64,000 bases of DNA from Ornithodoros turicata (taxonomy: Eukaryota > Arthropoda > Arachnida > Ixodida > Argasidae). This document shows positions 1 through 11,400 of the stretch, one piece after another. The DNA is taken from NCBI RefSeq assembly GCF_037126465.1, contig NC_088203.1, positions 103,106,668-103,170,667 of the forward strand, in the 5' to 3' direction. The notes under the pieces were generated by a model. It was not told where the DNA came from and did no database searches. It saw only the letters and a list, made by a program, of their open reading frames with translations. The translations under genes were made by a program, and so were the position numbers. Numbering within the stretch: the first letter of the stretch is position 1; each line of letters starts with the position of its first letter.

Positions 1-371
1 CCTCCTTTGAACCCTTGAATCATTGTCACTCTAATCCACTGACTTTAGAATTAGAAAAGAAAAAAAAGTCCTTCAGTTAAACTTGCTTTGTTAAGCTCCG
101 CAAAAAGTACACCAGTAAAAAAAAAGTGCGACACGTACCGTGGAGTGTCGTGTGCAATGAATGACCATGCAGCAGAATGCCATGTTACATATCCCCACCC
201 CAAGAAGGTTCTCTTGATCTGCCCCTGCCCCCAAGACAGTCTCGTAATTTTGCCGGCATATTTTATCGTCTCAGTTCAGTACTGCTTAGTTGAACGGAGT
301 TCTTCACCATCTCATGAACGTGAGACAACATTGTGCAGTGTAAAGAGGAGTGAGACTACAAACGACAGATA

Positions 372-589
372 CTGTAAACGTATTTTTATTCGCGATGTAT
401 TAATTTTCGCGAATTGCGCATTCAGTCATTTACGAAATTATTCGCGAGTATTTAATTTCGCGGTTCCAGGGCTGTTTCCTTTCGTGGGATAAACGTCGAG
501 CTGTTTTCGCGAGTACAATTTTTCGCGATGTTTTAGCAGTCGCGAAATTCGCAAAAATTAATACATCGCGAATAAAAATACGTTTACAG
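372..589. mobile_element. MITE with long TIRs and TA target site
   Basis: The two ends are near-perfect inverted repeats of more than 40 bp, beginning CTGTAAACGTATTTTTATTC and continuing through an AT-rich stretch with repeated TTCGCG words. The element is flanked by TA on both sides (370-371 and 590-591), as expected for Tc1/mariner-type insertion. It has no coding capacity. A shorter, degraded relative lies at about 18129-18265. The family name is not known to me. Confidence 0.8.
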
Positions 590-592
590 TAG

Positions 593-2740
593 TTGGCAAC
601 GACAGTTGCCAACTTGTACACCGCAAAGTGAGAGGATTGTTTTGTTGGGGTTGCAGTGCTGTTCAACTTGCTGACGTTCAACTGCGCATTAGAATACGGC
701 GGGGCGGTCTGACAGAAGAAAGACCGACACTACTTGTGTATAACACCCCTGAAACACAGGCATTTTCGATCCTGCTCGACCGAACCTGCTTGAACCCAAT
801 GCAGATCGGATGGTGCTACACGGCCGCTTAAAAGCAGGATCGAACTTTGATCCTGCTTCACTCAAGACAGTTCCCATAACAGGATTGAGAGTTTCAAGAC
901 GGCTTGACGGCCGCCATTTGCATCCCCGACCCCGGTGAACTGTCATAACTTAAGACGGACATGCGCGCGAAGCTACAAATGATGCTTACGTCGGTATACG
1001 ATAAAACCACTAATATCGCTGTTATATAGGAAACGCGAAATTAATGAGTTCCGTTTATTCATTTGCCTATATTCTCGACACCGTCAACCATTCAATGCGC
1101 ATTGAAAGTGGCCGTGTAGCAGCGTCAAAACTCGAGCGTGCTCAGGAAGTTCGATGCAGATCGGATTCGAGAAGTATCGAAATGCCCGTGTGACAGGGGT
1201 ATTAGACGCATATTTTTTACCCGAAAACATCGTGATATGGAGGGGGTACGTTCAATATGCGGGAGAAAATTGGAACCCAACAACTGAGGTACCCCAGTTT
1301 CATTCCCGGAATCGAACATCACGATTCTGCATCGTCGCGATTTATTCATTCGCGACTATCTCCCCGGAATTGAATGATATGATTTCTTCCTCATCGTCAC
1401 GATTTACTCTGCGATATAAGCGGCGATCTCTCTGGTATCGAATGCTGCGATTGTCCCTCACACATGAAATCGTACTGCATCCGTCGTTCATCACTCTGGC
1501 ACCAGGCGCTCCTTCTCGTCGATAAATGGCTCTGGAGTGTGCAATATGACCGGCACGCACGAGATGGGGGGTCTCGGGTCGTACCAGCGGGGGTTCGTGT
1601 TGCATCAAGTATTTTCTAATATCACTATTCGATATCGCATATAGAACTATTCGATTCTATATTTCACAATCTTGAATATTTGAACAGCAGTAGTTTTATG
1701 TTCCTTTAACATTATCACAAGTAAGCAAGACTTTCACCTGACTGGTGTCACTTGGGCAGCGTTCAAGTTATCTCGCTTTAACAAAAAAATTATATTTTGA
1801 TCTGTCATTGACTTATCTTTTGTACAATTTGTTGTGCACTATTCCCCAGACTTATGTCATTCATGGACACACTATAAATGAATACTTGAAATAAATAGCG
1901 GATTTCTAGGTACGCTTCTGGTTAGAAGAATTCAAATTGATTTTTCACTATGATTTTTTTTTCTCAATGATGTTGACAATAAAATCTTTGGTGTGACAAA
2001 TTTAAAATCTTCAACTTCACGCTACAGATGTATTCCCCCCCCATGCATTCAGCACTTGGTGACAGCAATGGGACTTTTCATTTCTCAGGATGGACACCAA
2101 ATGCAGTGTGGTTCAGCAACTGTGCCATATACTGCAGAAGTGCTCTTTATGCACAGAATACTTTTTTTGGTAAAATTGCCTCAGCATTGGAACGTTGTTA
2201 CTTCTCAGAAGGTATGCGGCAACGGACTAAAGCAAACAGCGTACTGTGGACAGAACACAGTGCACAACTTTAGTACCTAATGTAGGACACGTTATGTGCC
2301 ACACAGAAAACATAACAAACAGTTCAAAGTAACAAAAAGGATATCTGCAGTGAATTCTGTTTGCACAGATTGTTCACGCGGCATCTTAACCCACTAAGAA
2401 TTTGCACGGTAGTAGTGTTTCTTTCACATCCATCATTTAACACCGTAGCTAGACCACTTGTCTAAGTCACAACATGCACATTTGACAGGCATATTAAACG
2501 GTGCTACTATCAGCTTTGTCTGCTCGGTGTCGGCACAACGAAGCAATCACCAAACTAGTTCGGTTTCATCTTTCTGCTGCACTGCTAAAGATCATGCACA
2601 GAACAGAAAGTAGACAGTAGCAAATGTGTGGGGGTGTGACATAGTTAAACACGATAACGATGTTTACAAAAATAAAGAAAAATAAAAAACTGCCAAACAC
2701 TAATACCGTGCAAAGTGAGATAGGACACTGTTCAGTGTCG
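593..2740. other. No gene recognised; repeat-like DNA
   Basis: No ORF here resembles a known protein. At about 765-860 there are inverted and direct copies of a GATCCTGCT/AGCAGGATC word that could fold into a hairpin. From about 1140 to 1690 the words TCGAAT, ATCGCGAT and ATTCGAT recur many times on both strands, which looks like one of the motif-filled non-autonomous elements seen elsewhere in the window. Ends and target duplications were not found. Confidence 0.4.
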
Positions 2741-2748
2741 TTCTACTA

Positions 2749-3456
2749 CAGTCGACCCACGTTTATCCGGACTTCATTTATCCGGACAAAAGAGCATGGG
2801 GGGCGGATTTCTCCCCATGTATTTCGCCCTCGTTTATCCGGACTTCAGCTTCCGGACTCCGACGAGAATTCCAGGGAACAGAAGTGAGTAATACCCAACA
2901 ATCGGCTTCTGTTATCCGGTCATTGTCCAGGAATGACACTTGGCCCACACCTACTCAAGCGAGGTCGAGAACCCTGGTCGCGGCCTTCTTTTTACTGACA
3001 CAAAGACCACGTTGCTAGGAAGAATTTTCTCCCTTTCCAACTTTGCACGTTACACAAAAGTAATCCACTGAGCAGCCTGGTCATTTCAGACTGAGAAGGT
3101 CCGCTACGAGGACCCCTACGCTGCAATCATAGATGACGACATCGTTAGTGTCGCCGCTTCCGATAGTGTTCAAGCTGTGACGGTAGGAAATGCGCGAAAA
3201 TGCACCGAGAACAGCGCTGTTATTTTTCGTGCAACAGAACAATATTTCGCAAGTCAATGCCATTCGCAAAGGTTTGCAAGAACCGGATGCGTGTATTAGA
3301 ATGAAACAGATGATAATGGATAGTTTTCTGTGTAATGGTCAATAAAGATGTCCTTTTAGGATCACTCTGGATTTTCGTGTTTCACTTATCCGGTTCCCCC
3401 GCTATCCGGACATTTTCACAGGAAACGAAGCCGTTCGGATAAACGCGGGTTGACTG
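2749..3456 (+). mobile_element. Tigger/pogo-like element, deleted, TA-flanked
   Basis: Termini are inverted repeats (CAGTCGACCCACGTTTATCC on the left, and the complement of CAGTCAACCCGCGTTTATCC on the right) with TA on both flanks. The words TTATCCGGAC recur inside both ends. Near 3205-3350 the plus strand encodes a stretch containing LFFVQQNNISQVNAIRKGLQ followed by a K-Q-rich end, which resembles the C-terminal tail of Tigger transposases. The rest of the transposase is absent, so this is an internally deleted copy. Confidence 0.75.
3205..3350 (+). pseudogene. C-terminal remnant of a Tigger-type transposase
   Basis: The translation contains QQNNISQVNAIRKGLQEPDA and MKQMIMDSFL, a pattern like the end of pogo/Tigger transposases, where a short helical region is followed by a final KQ..I..F motif. 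An upstream acidic piece in another frame (EDPYAAIIDDDIV, about 3108-3150) matches the D/E-rich linker that precedes it, implying a frameshift. No catalytic domain is present. This is a fossil carried inside the TIR-bounded element. Confidence 0.5.
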
Positions 3457-3984
3457 TATATGCAAGCAGTGTGTTTGTGTGGTTAGAGTCAAACCCCCTA
3501 CTGTCGTTGCTTTTATGCTGCAAAAGGAAAGCACAGCAATTGCGTCTCTTTTTGACCCCAAACTTTTAATCCCCAGGCTTTACAAATCCTTGCCACTGAA
3601 TGGGCCGAGATGGATTCAGCACCTCTGATGAGCGATGTATAAAGAACACTGTATATCCTGGCTTTATGAGAGAGAGGATGAAAGCTGGTACATGCGCAAC
3701 TTAAAACAACATTTACACAAGCAGGGCCCTTCAGTGTCGTCTCCTGTCCGCGGATCGATCCCTGCGCCGGTGGCCCCGTTTCCTGCAAGACGAGAATTCT
3801 TGTGATTAAATGCACTTCTTCAGCTGTTCTGCATGCAGATACGTGCATGTTTTCAAGAAGAAACAATTATGAGGGAGGCGAACCGCAAGTAAAGGGCCAT
3901 GAAATGGGTGAGTTACCCCATTTATTTGCAAGAGTTTGACTCGGGGAAATTATTATACCTGATTTTCAGATGATTTCCAGAGTT

Positions 3985-4262
3985 CTAGAGAATGCCAGTA
4001 TTCCCCGTATATGACCAATATTGGGAAATGCCAATATGGCCACTGATGGACCAATATTGGCATGATCTTGGGAATATTGGGCCAGAAGAAATACATAAGA
4101 GTAGAAAGAACACACTATAATATAGAAAACTAGTTGCTAAAGAACTGACTGTTTTACGAGTTGCTGTGTACCTGAAAATTAAAAAAAACATATTGAACCC
4201 GTATCGCCAATGACCAGCCAATACGGGCCCAATATTGTGTGCTGACGGAGATTTCGCGTTCA
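3985..4262. repeat. Motif-filled repeat: CCAATATTGG palindromes
   Basis: The word CCAATATTGG or close variants (GCCAATATGGCC, GGGAATATTGGGCC, GCCCAATATTG) occurs at least six times, with copies in both orientations at the two ends. This gives an overall inverted-repeat layout without clear TIRs. It contains no coding sequence. It resembles the other short-motif elements in the window, but I could not find a target duplication. Confidence 0.5.
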
Positions 4263-4438
4263 TCGGCCATTAAGGAAGTCACCCCTTCTTAGGTATGGTT
4301 GTTTACGGCCACAAATACACCTCTTTTAGTTTGGCCACTTGGCTTCTGCCTTGCATCGCGCTCCAATGTTCCGGCTTATTGACCTTCGAATCTCGGGAGA
4401 GCCACAGAGTGCAATAGTATGCACACATTATTCGTATA

Positions 4439-5153
4439 CAGTCGACACATGTTAATGTGACACTCCTTAGTATGACATCCTCATTTTATGATCACTTTTC
4501 TGGGGAACCACTCATTCCCAATGGAGGTCCTGTGTAAAGGCCCCTTGTTATTATGACAACTCGCTAATCAGACTATGACCAACATTTCGAGGGATGAACT
4601 GGGGAGAACACACGTAACCCTCCCCCATTATTGTGGGGGAGGGTTACCTGATGGGGGAGGGTTATTGGGGGAGGGTAACCCTCCCACCACTGACCAAATC
4701 GTCCTCCTGACCCAAAAGTCCAGTGGCCCCAGGGAGACATATGCGCTGTGAATGCCTAAACCATGACCCCGCTTTTACCGAGTCACCCTCCCGACCCACA
4801 AGTCCAGCGGTCCAGGGGCAACGTAGGCGCAGTATCTGTTTGCCTTCACCCGTGCAATTGAGTCACAGGAAAAGCTACCCACAGGCAGACGATTTTAACG
4901 ATTTCTTTCGTCGATAAATTGTAAGTAAATTGTAAGATTGCAAATAATAACGTGTGTTGGTAAAATAAAATTACTTGAATTGAAATACTGTGCCAGCAAT
5001 ATCTGCGTCTTCAATAAATGAGACAGAGTCGAGCACGCTTCCTATGTGAAGGGCCTACCTGGAGCATCATCCTTGCTGCTCGTTAATATGACAATTCACT
5101 TTATGACCAAAATCCGCGGGAACGGCCTTGGTCATATTACCGAGGGTTGACCG
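4439..5153. mobile_element. Tigger-like MITE, TA-flanked
   Basis: The left end CAGTCGACACATGTTAATGT and the complementary right end (CGGTCAACCCTCGGTAATAT) are imperfect inverted repeats with TA on both sides. The left subterminal region repeats 'TATGAC' words and the right repeats their complements. The interior holds two imperfect copies of a ~60-bp unit (about 4690-4745 and 4785-4840, sharing CCTCCCGACCCA- and AAGTCCAGCGG-like words) plus GGGGGAGGGTTA repeats. No transposase is seen. Confidence 0.7.
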
Positions 5154-5194
5154 TATGGACATTTGTGATTTCCGAATTGGGGGCAAATATCGGG

Positions 5195-6000
5195 TTTCAT
5201 GCAGGGAAAGGTAATGGTAACGGAAACAGAAACGGTCGTCATGACCATTCTTGGGCACCAACAAAACATTATTATTATTATTACCGAAATTGGAGATGGT
5301 AACGATAACAGAAAGGGAAACGCATACCACGGTTCTCCATTAGCAGAAACAGAAAAGGAAACGAAAATTATCGTCCGCTATTGAATTGGTGCAATGACAT
5401 TTCAGTAACTCTTCATATTATATTTGTATTTTGATGACTCCATTCCCTGTAATTCTCGAAATAGTACATGAGAGCATGGAAAGAAAGCGCAATATTGGAT
5501 CTCGAGCATAGAGATGATCTCGAGGGTGCATCCCTCGCTTACCTACTCGTCCCAGTCCTCATAACTTCATGACATCAACACACGAGACTTAAAAAACATG
5601 GACTCCACGGACTCTACTCTATATGATACTGATAAAAGCGCAAGTTTTTTTATTCATTTATTTTTGCTTCTTTTTCATTTCACCGTGACTATGGTAGTAT
5701 TGTTCACAACCGAGATCGTCCGCTATGAATGCGACATTGAATTGAGGTCACACCCATCTTGAGTTGCTAGACTGAGGACATACATTTTTTTTATCTTGCA
5801 AGCTGTGCGCATCCCAATGACGTAAAATTACTTGTGTAATGTGTACGCGTGACACCGAAGCAGCACTTTGGCAGAACAGGGTGTGAATAGAGCCTGTCCT
5901 CCTGCAGCTCTCTAACAGCCGTTCCATTACCGGAAACAGTAACAGAAACGTAACTGAATTGAAATTGAAAGGCTGGTATCAAAAACGGATAACGGAAACA
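5195..6000. repeat. Motif-filled repeat: GTAACGGAAAC words
   Basis: The words GGTAACGGAAACAGAAAC, GGTAACGATAACAG, CATTACCGGAAACAGTAAC and GGATAACGGAAAC recur at both ends (5200-5375 and 5920-5990), separated by a different AT-rich interior. A second shared word, ATCGTCCGCTAT..GAAT, occurs at about 5369 and 5716. It is probably a non-autonomous DNA transposon whose subterminal motif has multiplied, perhaps interrupted by another insertion. The boundaries are approximate. Confidence 0.45.
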
Positions 6001-6239
6001 AAAATATAGCAGTAATGAAAATACGTCCTTAAAAGTCTGCTGAAAAGAGCAGCTACCTTGCTCATACGGTCACAGTGACCTGCTGCAGTGATATGGCATT
6101 CATTGACAATGTCTGAGAAGCGCAAACTAACAGAACTGACTGCCAGAGTGAAGCAGATATGCATCAGATTGAGAATTGCACTAAACAAACATTTATCAGA
6201 CTTTAAAAAAACAAATAAATGAAGTGTTATACATTCTTT

Positions 6240-6960
6240 TAAGTCGCCCAAGTAGCCCATGCTGTGGACGCGCACTATTACGACCCGAGGAAACTTCTCT
6301 TTGGGAAGTATCTTCCTCTTGAATATGACGAAGGCCGGCAGTTTGCGTCTGTTCGCCGTGCACGACAACGTGACAGTGAAAAGCGAATGTTCGTTTCCGG
6401 TCGACAGCACCTTCACCTCCCTTGCCCCTCTGCACGTTACTGCGGAATGAGACGGCATATCAAGCCAAACCGGCATTGCCGACCTGCCCCAGCATACAAC
6501 CATGTTTCGTGCGAAGCTTGATAACATGGCGCTGGATGTTTACGAGTTTGTCCTCAACTCTTTCGGCAATGTTTGGCATACGGACATCCGTTGACGGAGA
6601 CTCAGTCCTGTTTGTCTCATGAAGTGCCTCACCCACGACAGACTCTCGTTGAATTTTGACCCATCCATGCCTGCAGCACGTGCAAGCTCGATGGCTTTCG
6701 TCTGGATCGTGCCGCAGGTCACGGGAAGTGAGCGTTGACGCAGTTCGTGGATGAAAGTAGAGAGGTCGTCTTCAATCTCGGGACGCAGTGCGTACGACCA
6801 CGGAACGCTTTCTTCTTCGAATTGCACGCGCCCAGTGCAGATTTTTGTTGTCTCCAGTAATGGACACACTTCGCGGATACTCCGAATCGAAGTGGCGTGG
6901 ACATGTTGACATGCTCTTCGGCAAACGCAATCACTTTGAGAGTTTAAAACATGCGCTGAA
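6240..6960 (-). pseudogene. Decayed Tigger/pogo transposase (HTH plus start of DDE domain)
   Basis: Read on the minus strand, three frames together follow a Tigger/pogo transposase. A first helix-turn-helix (VIAFAEEH, FGVSAKCV, WRQQK) lies at about 6935-6850. A CENP-B-type second HTH contains LPVTCGTIQTKAIELARAAG and GLSLRQR (about 6780-6590). The DDE region contains GAREVKVLSTGNEHSLFTVT, RKLPAFVIFKRK and a final VHSMGY (about 6430-6250). Several frameshifts separate them, and the copy stops before the second catalytic residue. Where the first catalytic Asp is expected (GNAD) the reading is GNAG. It lies just downstream of the last resolved RBM8A exon, in either its 3' intron or the intergenic DNA. 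Confidence 0.75.
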
Positions 6961-7400
6961 CTGCCGTCGTATGCCAAACTGCTGAAAACGAAAATGCCAA
7001 GGCGCTCCGCGATCACATAGAAATGACATGTGCACGACCACGTGACAGCACACGTGTTGCCTGACAGAGCCACGCTTTCGCTTACCCACCGATATATAAG
7101 ACTGGGGCAGATTTCCACGACTTGTTTTTTGGAAAAATACCTCTACCTACAGTCCTGTTTTAAGATTGGCGGCAATAGTCACAAGATTCGGGGACTTGCA
7201 CATGGTTGTCATTTGAGGGGGTGTCGGGAAAATAAACCCCTGATGTGACTTCCACAGTGTAATAGCATTCTACAGCTACTGTCAAGGTGGTTGTCTCTAC
7301 GTATCACCCATTTCTGAGGGGTCAACCTAAACGTCGACACACCTGGTGCAGGACAATACACAGAGGCTGTTTCAGTGAAACCGCATATGCTAATACTTAC

Positions 7401-7528
7401 CTCTTTGTAGGGCCTTTGACGAAGCACCAGTCTACGCTTATTGTCTGATCCAGAATCTTGGCCCCATTCAGAGCTTCCATGGCTGCCTGCGCTTCTTTGA
7501 ATGTCTCATACTCCACGAGAGCGTAGCC
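7401..7528 (-). CDS. RBM8A: RBM8A exon 5 (second half of RRM); last exon unresolved
   Basis: After TTTCTACAG the exon encodes [20 protein letters not shown], then [20 protein letters not shown] and TKR. This is the RNP1 strand, helix 2 and last strand of the RRM. It ends two bases into a codon at a good GTAAGT donor, so a final exon with the Arg/Ser-rich tail is expected. I could not find one down to position 1. If the intron is retained, the frame reads AGG then TAA at once, giving a protein ending VKGPTKR with no RS tail. A decayed Tigger transposon lies 440 bp downstream. Confidence 0.92.
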
Positions 7529-8137
7529 CTGTAGAAAATGTCATCACGTGCGATTATCAGACAGAGTGTGACAATGTCACGCACATCAGTGACAATGAAA
7601 ACAAGTAAATATCATCCGCAGGATGGGTGCACATCATCTGCAATCCTCAACCTCATCTTTCACACCATTTTTGCCTTGAAGAGGAGGTTGGAAAAGATTT
7701 TCAATGTTGTGAATGTTGTCAACAAAGGCATCTTTTAAGAAAACATAATTTGTTTAACAAATGAAGTAGCAAGATATTCAGTTCTGCCGTATATTAGAAG
7801 ACAGCATACAGATAAGCATTTGAGGGACATGCAGCAGACACTGTAGAAAGTGAGGTCTCAATATAGGTCAGCTTCTTGGGAAGCTACTCCTACCATTTCT
7901 AAAGCAACCCAAGGACAGAGGTTAAGAGAAGGAAGGTAAGTAGACTCGGCAGTATGCCCCGCACCAGAAGCTGCCGTTGAAAGACATTCGGCCTCAGCAT
8001 CTCTGCCTTGGTGTCAAAGAATGCTCTTTGTCCATAAATAGCAAGCCAAACTGTGGCCACTGTAATCATTGGGTTGCTTTGCCGACACACTTAGTGATAA
8101 GTCAATATTCACACTACAGCACTTTGGAGTTCCTCAC

Positions 8138-8274
8138 CTTGAGGAATCCAGTGCGTCTGTCGAGGTTCAGGTGGAGATTTTTAATTTCTCCATATTCGGA
8201 GAACCGGTCATGGATGTCGTCCTCTTGTGCCTCTTCGTGAACGCCTGTCACAAACAGGATCCAACCTTCCACCG
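8138..8274 (-). CDS. RBM8A: RBM8A exon 4 (first half of RRM)
   Basis: The exon encodes [20 protein letters not shown] (first residue from the split codon) and continues through [20 protein letters not shown] to RRTGFLK. These are the RNP2 strand, helix 1 and the second strand of the Y14 RRM, nearly identical to the human sequence. In this family the RRM face binds MAGOH rather than RNA. The exon ends in phase 0 at a GTGAGG donor. Confidence 0.95.
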
Positions 8275-8447
8275 CTGCAGATTAACAAATGAAAAGTTTT
8301 ACAAAAAGACACGCACATAGCAAGTACTGTACTTCTCCTCTACTATAGTATGCCAGATGTTGACTATTTAATAAGACTAACTGACATAACAGTAAGTTCG
8401 ATGGTGGGTGGTATGTGCATTTTTTGTCAACACTGGTAATCACTTAC

Positions 8448-8525
8448 ATCTTTGAGGACCTGGTTCGTCGTTTTCGCCGGTGTCCATGGCATCGTAATCA
8501 TGTATCTCTTCTCGAGCCGAGCCAT
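8448..8525 (-). CDS. RBM8A: RBM8A exon 3
   Basis: A TTTCCAAG acceptor is followed by 25 codons containing REEIHDYDAMDTGENDEPGP, the acidic spacer before the RRM. The NDEPGPQR ending matches human GDEPGPQR. The exon leaves one base, completed by exon 4 to a Ser codon, and the donor is GTAAGT. Confidence 0.93.
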
Positions 8526-8637
8526 CTTGGAAAGAAAAAGATGCTTATTTTAGAACGCTCTCTGCGTCGTTGCTGCAAAAGCGGCTCTTTTTGGTAACCG
8601 TTAAGACCAAGCACATCAATCCGTACAGTCGTAGTAC

Positions 8638-8697
8638 CTGTTCCAAATCCTCTTCCTTTGCGTTTCCGTGCTCTTTCCTTCAACTTCTGGACGCTCT
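8638..8697 (-). CDS. RBM8A: RBM8A exon 2
   Basis: After a TTTGCAG acceptor, the exon encodes SVQKLKERARKRKGRGFGT, the basic linker conserved in Y14 proteins (human KLKEKAKKRKGRGFG). It closes the split codon from exon 1 and leaves one base before the donor CAG|GTACTA. This basic segment precedes the RRM and overlaps the usual nuclear-localisation region. Confidence 0.93.
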
Positions 8698-9030
8698 CTG
8701 CAAATAGAGTTTACATCAGTACGTACGTCGAAGAGACACAAAAAACGTCTACCGAGCCACTTGAGTAAAAAGTAACCACTAATCATCGCGTATAAAGTAA
8801 ATTTTTGTCATCCTAACGTAATAAAGGTTTGTAACGAGCAAGTGCGAGCTACAACGTAAACCAAGTGTGTAAAAATGAGTAATGCGCCTTGCAACGAGGG
8901 ACAATGTCCACCGTGACGCTACTTCGGTGTGCCTAACCCGCGCTCCGTGTCACTTTTACCGAAACGCAATTGTTGTAAACACTACTTCTTAAACGTTTTC
9001 TAGACACGTAAGGGTTTAAATAATACATAC

Positions 9031-9091
9031 GGTCTCCATCATCGTCAACTTCGAAGTCCTCGCCGCCGTCAAGATCTAAAACGTCAGCCAT
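9031..9091 (-). CDS. RBM8A: RBM8A (Y14/tsunagi) exon 1
   Basis: RBM8A binds MAGOH to form the RNA-clamping heterodimer of the exon junction complex, deposited on spliced mRNA in the nucleus and used in mRNA localisation and nonsense-mediated decay. This exon begins with MADVLDLDGGEDFEVDDDGD, which matches the acidic N-terminus of the family. The start ATG is at 9091. The in-frame ATG 14 codons upstream lacks family similarity, so I prefer this one. The exon ends in phase 1 at a GTATGT donor. Each following exon (8638-8697, 8448-8525, 8138-8274, 7401-7528) keeps frame, giving about 154 residues against 174 in human. A SINE lies about 500 bp upstream and may border the promoter. Confidence 0.93.
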
Positions 9092-9597
9092 TTTGATTTC
9101 CGAGTGTAGTAAAAGCATTGTTACTTCCACCCTTACACCTTCCGTTCAAGCCGAGATAAAGAGGGCGCAAGTAACGAACGATATAAAATTCATTTCAACA
9201 GTACGAACCACGATACTGGATCACTGGATGTGCTGTCTGGTTGTCCCAAGGAAACCATAAGGACAGATTTGCCCTGGTGGATTTTCCTCTGTCGTAAAAG
9301 AAGCGCTGGTACAATTTCGTACGAAGTCGCCCCGGAAGTAAGATCCCCCTTCCCCCCAGAGCCAGGCAGACAAACCAGACAATCTAGGTCGCTCTGCCAG
9401 CTCTGCTGAATAAAATTTTGCATTTGGCAAAATCGCGATCGAATACATCAACGAGAATTGGCCGAGGCAGACACGAGAGCCTAAAACGCCCAGAAATTAA
9501 CGAATTCATACAACGCAGGGAAAAGAGGTGCTGAATCAGGTTCGATTGGTGTAAGCCCCTCTTTTCCCTGGATATATCTGAATACATCTGTTGCTAC

Positions 9598-9800
9598 CAG
9601 TGGCATGGCCGAGTTGGTGGTGGCCGTGGTGGCCAAGATCGTGCTGAAGACTTGGAGGTGGTGGGTTCGCATCTCACCACCGGCTGTGCTGTCTGGAATT
9701 TTTTCCCTGGGTTTTCCGGCAGACTTTCCGGACGAATGTCGGCACAGTTCCCCTGAAGTCGGCCCAGGACGCATACTGTCCCCCCACTCCTTCCAGCACT
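9598..9800 (+). mobile_element. tRNA-derived SINE (Ruka-like)
   Basis: The head GGCATGGCCGAGTTGGTGG resembles a Pol III A box, and GGTGGGTTCGCATCTC is a degenerate B box. The tRNA-unrelated body contains TTTTCCCTGGGTTTTCCGG, CGAATGTCGGCACAGTTCCC and GTCGGCCCAGGACGCATACT, which recur in at least seven other places in this window. It inserts between RBM8A and GATAD2. The name Ruka is by resemblance to the tick SINE family, not by alignment. Confidence 0.75.
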
Positions 9801-10522
9801 GGCATAGCCAGAGGGTGGGTTCTGTGTGTTCAAAACCTCCCAAAATGGTACCTTTGGTAATGCATTTGGGAGAAGGAAACGTGGGGGAAATCCTCCTCTC
9901 CCATGTAAAGTCCCTATAGAACCCCTCCCTGTTCGCCACTTTAGTCACAGACGCTTTGCAACGCAAACACAAACATAAAAGCATCCCTTGTTTTCGGTAC
10001 AAGGAAAAAGATGAACCTGAACCTGTTCGTCCGAAACTGACATGCCTGCATTTCACAACAGGTATCAATTGGAGATGACATGGCTGTCGTGAGAAGCAAT
10101 AGGGATGGCTCCTACGAAGTCACTGCTTGCAACCACGGGTGATCCCAGGATTGTTTTCAGGGGAGGGGGCAAAGAGCTTCCAAGGGGTGGTAAAGCGTGA
10201 AAGCAACAGACATTGGATAATACAATGACAATTGAAAAAATCTGATATGTAGGGGGATCCGGTGATGAAGATTCAGATTATTGTGACGACATTTGGCCAT
10301 GCCAACCTGCGAGACATAGAGGGGGGCCACAGGCCCCACCTCTCGGAACGTCCATGCTTGCAACAGCTGCTCATCAACCAAGTCACGTAGAATTCTGTTT
10401 CACCCACTCTGAGGAGGAGGCAAAATCTACGGCATGCAATTAACCACCAGTATCAACTGTGGAAAGCATCTGCTTCCACACCAAGATTTTACAAAGAGCA
10501 ACCTAGATGGTCAAGCATTTGA

Positions 10523-11032
10523 TAGTGATGGGGAGAAATTGAAGTACCACATATTCAAGTACTAGTTTAACTGTGTTTCCAATTGTGTACTTTGTACTCT
10601 TGTCCTTTTACTCAAGTACTTTTCTCTTGTCCTTTCCCACCAAGTGCCCAACTGGAACTGCAAACACAAAGTATGTTTGAACAAGAAAATATACTGCTGT
10701 GCCGTGCACCTTTTTCATAGTATACCAAGCACTGTACTAATGAATAAACCAGGAAACATACTTTCCACTAGCACAGCTGGTTGCCTGTGCAGATGTAATG
10801 TAGTAAATGCAAATTACGCTCTTACGATTCATATCCATAAGTAAGCACTAATTAGCTGGACTTCAGGAGAACCGCTTCATCAAACTTTGCCACCACTAAA
10901 CAGTGACACGTGGCACTTTGCAAACCAGCATTGCAATGTACTTGACAGGTACTTTTCCCCAGTACTTCAAGTACCAATGATGCCACATACTTTGTACTAA
11001 AAGTACAGTTTTGGATACTTTGCCCATCACTA
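10523..11032. mobile_element. hAT-like non-autonomous element filled with AAGTAC words
   Basis: Short terminal inverted repeats TAGTGATGGG and CCCATCACTA bound a segment carrying many GTACTT/AAGTAC words clustered at both ends (about 10545-10625 and 10935-11015). Flanking octamers GCATTTGA and GCTTTTGA differ by one base and could be an 8-bp target duplication, though two bases at the right end are unaccounted for. The interior is AT-rich, non-coding DNA. Confidence 0.6.
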
Positions 11033-11121
11033 CTGCTTTTGAGTTAAAAGTTGTCTCTGAATGATTTCCTCCAATAAATATATCAAAACCTCCATATCCT
11101 TTGAACTCAACCGGTTCAAGC

Positions 11122-11127
11122 TTTATT
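11122..11127 (-). terminator. Possible GATAD2 polyadenylation signal AATAAA
   Basis: This is the first canonical AATAAA that I see on the minus strand downstream of the GATAD2 stop codon, implying a 3' UTR of about 1.07 kb. It lies next to the right end of the AAGTAC-rich element. It is not confirmed by transcript data. Confidence 0.35.
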
Positions 11128-11269
11128 GAAACCTGCCATGAACAGCTCCGTTTACAAATACTCTCTCCGTGCAGCGAATCTTTCATCCCTTATATCTCAT
11201 CTGCTGTGCCCAACACTGCAAAGCCCTTTACACAAATTGTTAACTTTTACAGAAAGAAAATTTTAAGCT

Positions 11270-11400
11270 GCACCACTCACACACATGCACACAGACTGAC
11301 TCAAAGGGAAGGTGCATTTTTTTTAAATACTGTCATAAAAGGTGATATTTTTGTTTTCTGTTCAACACACACACACATATGCACACACACGCTGGCTTCC
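11270..11400. repeat. Two short CA-rich microsatellites
   Basis: Interrupted (CA)n tracts lie at about 11275-11295 and 11364-11392, separated by AT-rich DNA. They would fall in the predicted GATAD2 3' UTR. Confidence 0.7.
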
